A DNA stretch of 64,000 nucleotides, from assembly GCA_001662425.1 (NCBI GenBank), contig BDDC01000059.1, forward strand, positions 53,463-117,462. The letters are read 5' to 3'. Below the pieces are notes generated by a model, which was not told the origin of the DNA, made no database searches, and saw only the letters and a program-made list of their open reading frames with translations. The translations under genes and the position numbers were made by a program. Shown here piece after piece: positions 58,192-64,000 of this stretch. This stretch comes from Chlamydomonas sphaeroides (Eukaryota > Chlorophyta > Chlorophyceae > Chlamydomonadales > Chlamydomonadaceae). Each line of letters opens with the position of its first letter. The stretch's first letter is position 1.

Positions 58192-60010
58192 CTAGCCGAG
58201 CAGGACCATGGCCAGGAGCAGCAGCGCGCCCATGATCGCCATGGCCGGGGCGCGCAGAGCAACGGCGCCGCCGCCGTTCGGCGGCGGAGGCCGGGCGGCG
58301 GCGGGCGGCGGGCTGAAGCAGGGGGCCGCCTGGGAACTAATGGATGAGGCGGTGGGCTTGGGGGTGAGCACAAAGTCACAGCAGAGCGCGGGGCCGGTGG
58401 CGGGAGTGGAGAGCACGAACGACTGCAGCGGCTTGTCTTCCAAGGCGCCGGCGGTGTTCATGGAGCGCACGACGAAGCCGTTGGCGGCGTTGCCGCAGAA
58501 CGTGCCTGGGTAGGGGCGGGCAGGTGGGGAGGGGGAACACGTGGCGGCGCGTCAATCCATCCAGCCTGGAAAGCCGACGGTATGGCAACAGTGGGTATCG
58601 CGGCCCATCCTCCAGTGGTTTGGTTTGCAGCGCCCGCCCCGCCCGCGCCGCGACGGTGGCGCGCACCGTTGGCCTGGGTCATGGTGGTGCGCCAAAAGAT
58701 GATGTCGTCCGTGTTCGAGGAGTTGCCGGGGAGGCTGTTGGTGTAGACGGTGTTGGTGGCGGCGTTGGCACAGGTGCCTGCCGGTGGCGAATGGGGAGGA
58801 CGAGGGCGAGCGCTGGCATTCGGGGGATGGGGGAGGGCGTACGATGCGCGGCGTCGCCGCAACGGGGCAACGGGGGCGCAGTTCCCAGCCTGTGCCCCGG
58901 AGAGCAATCTATAGGGGGTTAATTGTCTAGTCTTGCGATGTCCGACGTCGGGCAGGCAGGGGATGAGGGGGAGCTGGCGCCTCACCCGTGTAGGCGAAGC
59001 CGGTGGTGTTGGCCATGGCCAGGGGAGCGCCGTTCTGGAAGAGCACCTGCGGGGGTTGCAGCGTGCGTGGACGGGCAGGGGCGGGGGCGCGGATGAGTGC
59101 TGGGGCCAGGTCCCAAGGCGAACCGAGCCCTCGCTGGTTGCTAGGGCGTGGGCCCGCGCCGCGCCGCGGTGAGGTGAGGAACGGTCTGGTGTTGCCGCCC
59201 CGAATCCAGCAACCCAGCGGGTCGCAGCATTGCATGCTGCACGTGACGCCAGCCAGGAGCGTGCCGCGCGTCCATGTGTTCCTTCCCCTGTCCTTCCGTC
59301 CCCGGGTTCCGGGTACATGCTGTGGTTGCGAACACAGCCGCGGGAGGGTGCAGCTGGGTGTGTGCCGCCCTGGCGCACCGTGTTGAACTCGAGAGCGGAC
59401 GACAGGTAGTCGGAGCAGTTCTGGTAGGCGTACATCCACACCGTCACCTGCGGTAGAGGATGTTTACATGTGATCATTAAGGAATGAGGGGTGAACAATG
59501 AGTAGCGGAAGAAGAACATGGGCGCCAGGGCCACAGGGGCTTTAGGGGGCGCACGGTCATTGGATGGGTGGGCGAGCGGCCGTGGGCCGGAAGCACGCCG
59601 TCGGCCCGGCAGCGGCTTACACCTTACAGTGCCTGTGGCGGTAATGTTGCTGCTTCCGAGAGACACGAAGTTGGAGCAGCTGCCGATCGCGGCGCGAACG
59701 TAATTGCGGCCAGACGGCGTGTCAGGGCATAGATGAAAATGGCCGCTGCGAGGGTTCAGGGGGTAGCGAGGCCGGGAGGAAGTCGTGACGCTGATGTTGA
59801 CCACAAGCTTACAATATTGCTCGATATCGGCACCACACGCGAGCAGCTTTGTTGAGGGCGTGCAGGGTGCTTGCTTGCGGGGGACTGGATGGGCGCCGGT
59901 GCAGCCGTTGACGCCAGCTCAACTCACGCGTGACCATATGCCGACGATGCGAGCGCCAGCATGATCGCGGCGACGGCGGTCGCAGCGCCGCGGACAACAC
60001 GCGCAGTCAT
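58192..60010 (-). CDS. small secreted, probably GPI-anchored cell-surface protein
   Basis: Not a family I recognise. Six exons join in phase: 60010-59928, 59790-59628, 59447-59379, 59046-58986, 58777-58667, 58505-58192, giving 266 residues. Residues 1-26 form a clear signal peptide (TAVAAIMLALASSAYG). The mature part has several Cys (HLCPDTP, AAIGSCSNF, YQNCSDYL, GTCANAA, GTFCGNAANG, ALCCDFV) and N-glycosylation sequons (NCS, NIT, NTT, NSS, NGT), as expected for an extracellular domain. A Pro-rich segment (FSPPPAAARPPPPNGGG) recalls short hydroxyproline-rich linkers of algal wall proteins. The end is a hydrophobic tail (MGALLLLAMVLLG) with no charged residue after it, the layout of a GPI-attachment signal. 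Exon phases all agree, so the model is firm even though function is unknown. Confidence 0.8.
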
Positions 60011-60429
60011 CCTGGCAAGTGTCGGTTTGCGCGAGGTAATTGACTCGCGTATGGGACGGCTTGCCGGTGCCTGGCTGTATGCAGAGAAGTGTTATACAAA
60101 GCGGTGCTTGGATCAGGCCAAGTTGGAGGGGTTCTGGGGTACCTTGCCCTGTACCTTCAGAAGGTATGCGCGGGACACGACTTCACGCTCGTCCAATGCG
60201 CACTGTCTCGCAGCTGCTCAAGCACTGGCTAAGTCTCGGCGAAACAATTATCGTCTACTTGCTGCGGTATCGGCGCTGAGTCGGTCGGTCGAGAACGGTC
60301 GAGGCACGGCTTTCGTCGGGCGGGTTTCACTTAACGGGATGTGCCCCAAGCCTGCATGTTAGCCTGAAGTGAACCGTGGTGGGGCCGCTGCCCTGGTGGA
60401 GCCGCTGCCGGGCCATAAATGCAGGCTGA

Positions 60430-60605
60430 CCCTCGTGGGCTGACTTTCGACATTGCGACGCGGCGAGGGCATCAGTGACGCTGGCCGCAAAGCTCACTCC
60501 GCCGCAAGCCGGCGTGACGCTGCCACCAAGGACGCCGACGGCGGCGCTACCTGCAAGCGTGCCTCGGTCGCCACGGTGGCAGCCAGGGAAGGCGGGCAGA
60601 GCCAC
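60430..60605 (+). pseudogene. relic of the 3' end of the helical protein gene
   Basis: Reads TLAAKLTPPQAGVTLPPRTP and then LPASVPRSPRW, matching the C-terminal end of the gene at 27571 (ALAAKLTPPPQAGTALPPRP and LLASLPRSLRR). The opposite strand matches too, as expected for DNA homology. Only the last 50 or so codons are recognisable, and no upstream exons are present, so this is a broken fragment left at the end of the inverted duplication. Confidence 0.7.
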
Positions 60606-61146
60606 GTGTGGGCACGTGTGGGCAGAGCGTTCGTTTTTTGAGCGCAGCCGTGAGCGCAGCTTAGGCCGCAGTGCGCGTCATAGCGAGCAGGGCGCAAGGC
60701 AGCCGCTGGCGAAGGGCAGCGCACGGGGCAGCGGAGGATGAGCAGGCGAGAGCCATGCTGTAGGGCATGCAGCGGCCGGCGGGGAAGGGTGGGGAGATGC
60801 AGGACGGCGTGAGGGGTGCGTGCTGTCGCTCCTTACTTCGCCTGAGACACGCTCTCCGTGTGGTGTCTTGCCGTGTGGATCGTCATTGGAGTACGTTGCT
60901 TCAGGTCTGGGAGGCCCGTGTTGCCCGGCGACCAGTAGCGGCCGTACGGCACAAGCTGACGGGGTTGACTTGTGACTTGACCCCGCCGTGCGTGACATTG
61001 GCACCAGTCTCCCGCGCCCTTTCATAGCATCGCTGCAAAAGCCGGTTCAGACACGACAACAATCGACGGCATTCACCAGCGCCCACGGCGACGCCATTTC
61101 TCTAAAATCAAGAGGTTTACCACATCGGCTCTTCCTATCAGAGCCA

Positions 61147-61524
61147 CTAGGTGAGCAAGGTTGTGCGGTTTTGCTTGCAAACCGGCATGCCGATGTCTCC
61201 ACCACGCGCGCTGACATAACCTTTCGTCCCGTCAGACGTGCCAATAATGGCACATGCACAGCAAGGATGGCAGCGGCGGCTTGGCCGCAGCCTCAGCAAG
61301 TTGATGCCGAGCTGCATGGCTGCGCCTAGCTTCGAAGATACCGAGACCGAGACCTCAGCCAGCTGTCTCAGAGGATCAAATTTAGGTACGTTTATCATAT
61401 ACGTGATGGTGCATAGGTACACCGAGGTTTTGGTGCCAAGGCCCAAGGGCACGAACCCCGCGTCGGTGCACGACGTCCGATGAGCAGCGCTTAGGCAGGC
61501 GGCAAGGGTTCGATAAAGGCACAC
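61147..61524 (-). other. short reading frame conserved in both arms of the inverted duplication (right)
   Basis: A 125-codon open frame whose middle (61260-61326) reads AAMQLGINLLRLRPSRRCHP and then CC, the counterpart of 26714-26784. It points away from the kinase-like gene just as in the left copy. The rest of the frame has no visible counterpart. Function unknown. Confidence 0.4.
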
Positions 61525-61587
61525 GGCAGACTGACGTGAGCAAGTACCGTTGGCGGTGCGGGCCTTCAGAAAACTTCCGGTTCATGC

Positions 61588-63909
61588 TTGGCCAGTGGCA
61601 CACATGTCCTACATGTCCAAAGAACGTCCACACGGTCGTCGCGCAAACTCGCCATGCCTGCTACCGCTGGAAACTCGTGTCCTCCCTGCTACGCAGACCC
61701 CGTAAACCACACATCAGCTTCCAAGCCCACCGCCCTGTTGCTCATGGCCATCGAGCCCCTCGAGCCCGACACCCCCGCGTTGGTCGGCGCCGCGACCGTC
61801 GCGACGTCAGTCGCCAAAACTGAGGAGCGCCGGTCGGCCCTGGGAGGCACAGCGCGGCGCCAGCTGTTCCACGCGACTATCCAGCAGGTCGCCTTCGACG
61901 ACGGCAACGCCTCAGTCCAACTGTCAGGCGCCTCGAACGCTGGCCAGCAGTCTGATATCCCCAAGAGCGACTCCTACAGCTCCTGCCGCACAACACCGAA
62001 CAGCCATGCTGCCCAGTGCCACAGCTCCTGGTCTTGCTCCCTACACTCCTCCGGAGGCGCCTGGTCGACACCCGAGCGCGGCAGCAGCGGCGGCCACACC
62101 TTCCTCGAGTCTGGCTCGCAGCATCCGGCAATCGAGCAGCTCTGCGCCGCGCTGCTGCCCGGCCTGGCCACCGCCCCGCACGACGCCGGCGCCGCCGCCC
62201 CCTGCGACGGCACCGCCCTGTGCCTACTGGACAGCTGCCTCGCCTCCCGTGACGGCTGCGCGGCCCTGCTGGACAAGCTGGCGGCCCTGCTGAAGGGCGG
62301 CCAGCAGCTGGCGGCCCTGCTGCAGGGCGGCCAGCAGCTGGCGGCCGCGAGATCGCAGGCGGCCGCGGAGCTCAAGCAGCAGCTAGCGGTGGCCAACGCG
62401 CGGATGGCGGCCTTCGAGAAGGAGGTCGTCACACTACGCACGCAGCTAGCCGCAGCCGCAGCCGCGGCCGCCGCGGCCGCAGCCGCAGCCGCAGCCGGCA
62501 CCAAGCCAGCCTCTGTCGACGCCGCCACCAACACCGACGAGTCGCCCGCCGATTACCTGGCTCGGCTCGAGGCGCTGACCTCGACCCACGTCGCCAAGGT
62601 GTTGGGCATGGAAACCACGTCCGTCGAGGCAGTGCTGGCGCTGCCCGAGGTCGCACTGCTCAAGGAGGATACGAAGGACGGCCGCCGCGTCGCGGGCGCG
62701 GCCCGCACGTACGTGGTCCACGACCCCCACCTCGCACGCGCCGTCGAGGCACGCGAGGCGCGCATTGAGGCGTCCAAGCGTCACGCCGCCGCCGCCGCTG
62801 CCGCCACCGCCGCCGGCCAGGACGCCACCGCGGCCGCGGCCACGAGGACGCAGTCGCCGCCTTTTGACGCGGACGCCGCGGCGGCGCGCGTGGCGGCTGG
62901 CGGCGATGGCGGCCACGACGGCCGCGAGGCCGAGGTGGAGCAGGGCGCGCTGCTGGCGGCGCAGCTCGGCGGCGCCGGCTACGGGCTGCCGCTGCACGCG
63001 GCCGCGGACGGCCGCAGCGCAGGCAAGCTGGTCGTCAAGACCATCCCCTTTGCGTCGGACCGACGGTACGCATCCCTTATGGCACACGGCTGCCGGCGGC
63101 TGGCGCGCACACCGGCGGTGCGGGCTGGCACGCCGGGCTGCTCGCCGCCGCGGTTTGAGGCGGTGGCGGCCGAGGTGGTCAACGGCCGGTGCCTGGGTTT
63201 GCTGGCGGGCGGCGAGTACCTGCCGCTGCTCATGGTGGGCGTACGGCCGTCGCCGTACATCGGTACGGAGCTGGACAACGGGGCGGACATGCAGGTGGGG
63301 CGGGCGGGGGTGGAGCGCGTGCGAGGGAGCGGGGGCGCGCTACACGAACCATAGCCAACCCCTCCTGCCTTGCTGTGCGCTCTCCCCCGCAGCTGGTCCT
63401 GGTGTTTGCCCACCAGGGCGAAGGTGACCTGGTGCAGCACCTGAACGCCTCCGTCCGCGCCGCCGCGACGGAGCTGCTGGAGGCGGGGCAGCAGTGCAGG
63501 GCCGCCCGCAGCCGCGCCGCCTCGGCCGCCGGCGGCCGCCTGGCTCCCCGCATGCTGGCCGACATCGCCCGCCTGCGAGCCAAGTGCGCGGCCGCGGGGC
63601 TGGGCCGGCTGCAGGAGCAAGTCGCGGCGGTGCGACCGCCGGCCGAGGCCGTGGCGGCGCGGCGTCAGCTCCGGGAGCGGGAGGCGGCGCTGGCGGCGCT
63701 GACGGCCGCGGCGGACAAGGCGGAGGCCGAGGCGGCGGCGGCGGCGACGGTGGCGGAGGCGACGGAGGCGGCGGCGGCGGCCGCGGACGCGCGCCTGGTG
63801 TCGCTGGCGGCGACGACGCCGCAGCAGGTGGCTGCCACCGTGCAGGACGGCGTGTGCGGCATGGCTCGGGTGGTGGCCAAGACACACGGCCTGGGCATGG
63901 TGCTGGGAG
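61588..63909 (+). CDS. divergent protein-kinase-like protein (right copy, 3' end off window)
   Basis: Inverted relative of the gene at 23586-26394. Exon 1 runs from an ATG at 61588 (or 61744, MAIEPLEPDTP) to 63294; exon 2 is 63393-63909 and ends with the same phase as in the left copy. The catalytic-loop exon is beyond the window. Shared blocks are nearly identical: CAALLPGLATAPHDAGA, DYLARLEALTSTHVAKVLGM, VRPSPYIGTELDNGADM and MARVVAKTHGLGMVLG. The N-lobe-like lysine is in LVVKTIPF. Differences: a 30-base internal tandem duplication (62281-62340), a longer Ala run (about 62450-62500), and a coiled-coil insertion about 40 residues longer than the left copy. The extreme N-termini of the two proteins are barely alike. 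Function unknown. Confidence 0.72.
62281..62340 (+). repeat. 30-base in-frame tandem duplication
   Basis: Two near-identical 30-base units encode LLKGGQQLAA and LLQGGQQLAA. The left kinase-like copy has a single unit (LLQGGQQLAA), so this expansion arose after, or was lost since, the duplication. Confidence 0.85.
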
Positions 63910-64000
63910 GTGAGGCCTGCGGAGGGCGATTGGAGGGCGGACGGATGGCGGGCGGCGGGCGGCGGCGGCTGGGCCCCACCCCGCGCGTGTTCGCCGACAG

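Larger units (their letters stand above)
60011..61587. other. intergenic region upstream of the right kinase-like gene
   Basis: Apart from the relic at 60430-60605 and the conserved short frame near 61260-61326, I find no supported gene in this 1.6 kb. It must contain the upstream regions of the secreted protein (minus) and the kinase-like gene (plus). Confidence 0.4.

Noticed and set aside
62450..62500. Alanine run in the right kinase-like copy considered as a CRISPR-like or regulatory repeat
   Set aside because: It is a coding GCN/GCC repeat in frame with the conserved protein. No spacers or palindromes. CRISPR is not expected in a nuclear genome.

Overview
The window looks like nuclear DNA of a green alga (core Chlorophyta, Chlamydomonas-like). 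It is very GC-rich and its genes are split into many short exons with GT-AG introns of roughly 65-700 nt. The proteins are rich in Ala, Gly and Ser runs. It carries plastid proteins (Tic40, a plastid-type DnaJ, a chloroplast-type EamA transporter) and has possible TGTAA poly(A) signals. It is not prokaryotic: there are no operons. All exon models below were joined by hand from splice consensus, reading-frame phase and family resemblance.

Layout. Genes mostly alternate in direction, giving divergent pairs with short shared upstream regions and long convergent 3' regions. In order: (1) a chromatin protein with RFTS-like, DDT and WHIM domains, minus, running off the left edge; (2) Tic40, plus; (3) an EamA/DMT transporter, minus; (4) a very large disordered protein with an RS-rich part, plus; (5) a divergent kinase-like protein with a coiled-coil insertion, minus; (6) an unassigned region with a NUMOD3-like fragment; (7) an Ala-rich helical protein, perhaps a Pol I TAF1A-type factor, minus; (8) a plastid-type DnaJ, plus; (9) a SEN1/senataxin-like helicase, minus, with an assembly gap in one intron; (10) an ankyrin-ILK-like kinase ending in a CaaX box, plus; (11) a small secreted, probably GPI-anchored protein, minus; (12) a second copy of the kinase-like gene, plus, running off the right edge.

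Main structural result. The two kinase-like genes (5 and 12) are not isolated paralogues. Both copies also keep, in mirror order, a short conserved reading frame upstream on the opposite strand and a piece of the 3' end of gene 7. So about 23.6-27.7 kb and about 60.4-64 kb form an inverted segmental duplication around a single-copy core of about 33 kb.

Functional themes. Genes 1 and 9 (and possibly 7) are nuclear chromatin, RNA or transcription factors. Genes 2, 3 and 8 serve the plastid (import co-chaperone, envelope transporter, Hsp70 co-chaperone). Genes 5, 10 and 12 are kinase-like. I see no metabolic cluster or defence system. The most novel items are the kinase-like family and its duplicated neighbourhood, the RFTS+DDT+WHIM protein, and the possible prenylation of the ILK-like kinase.
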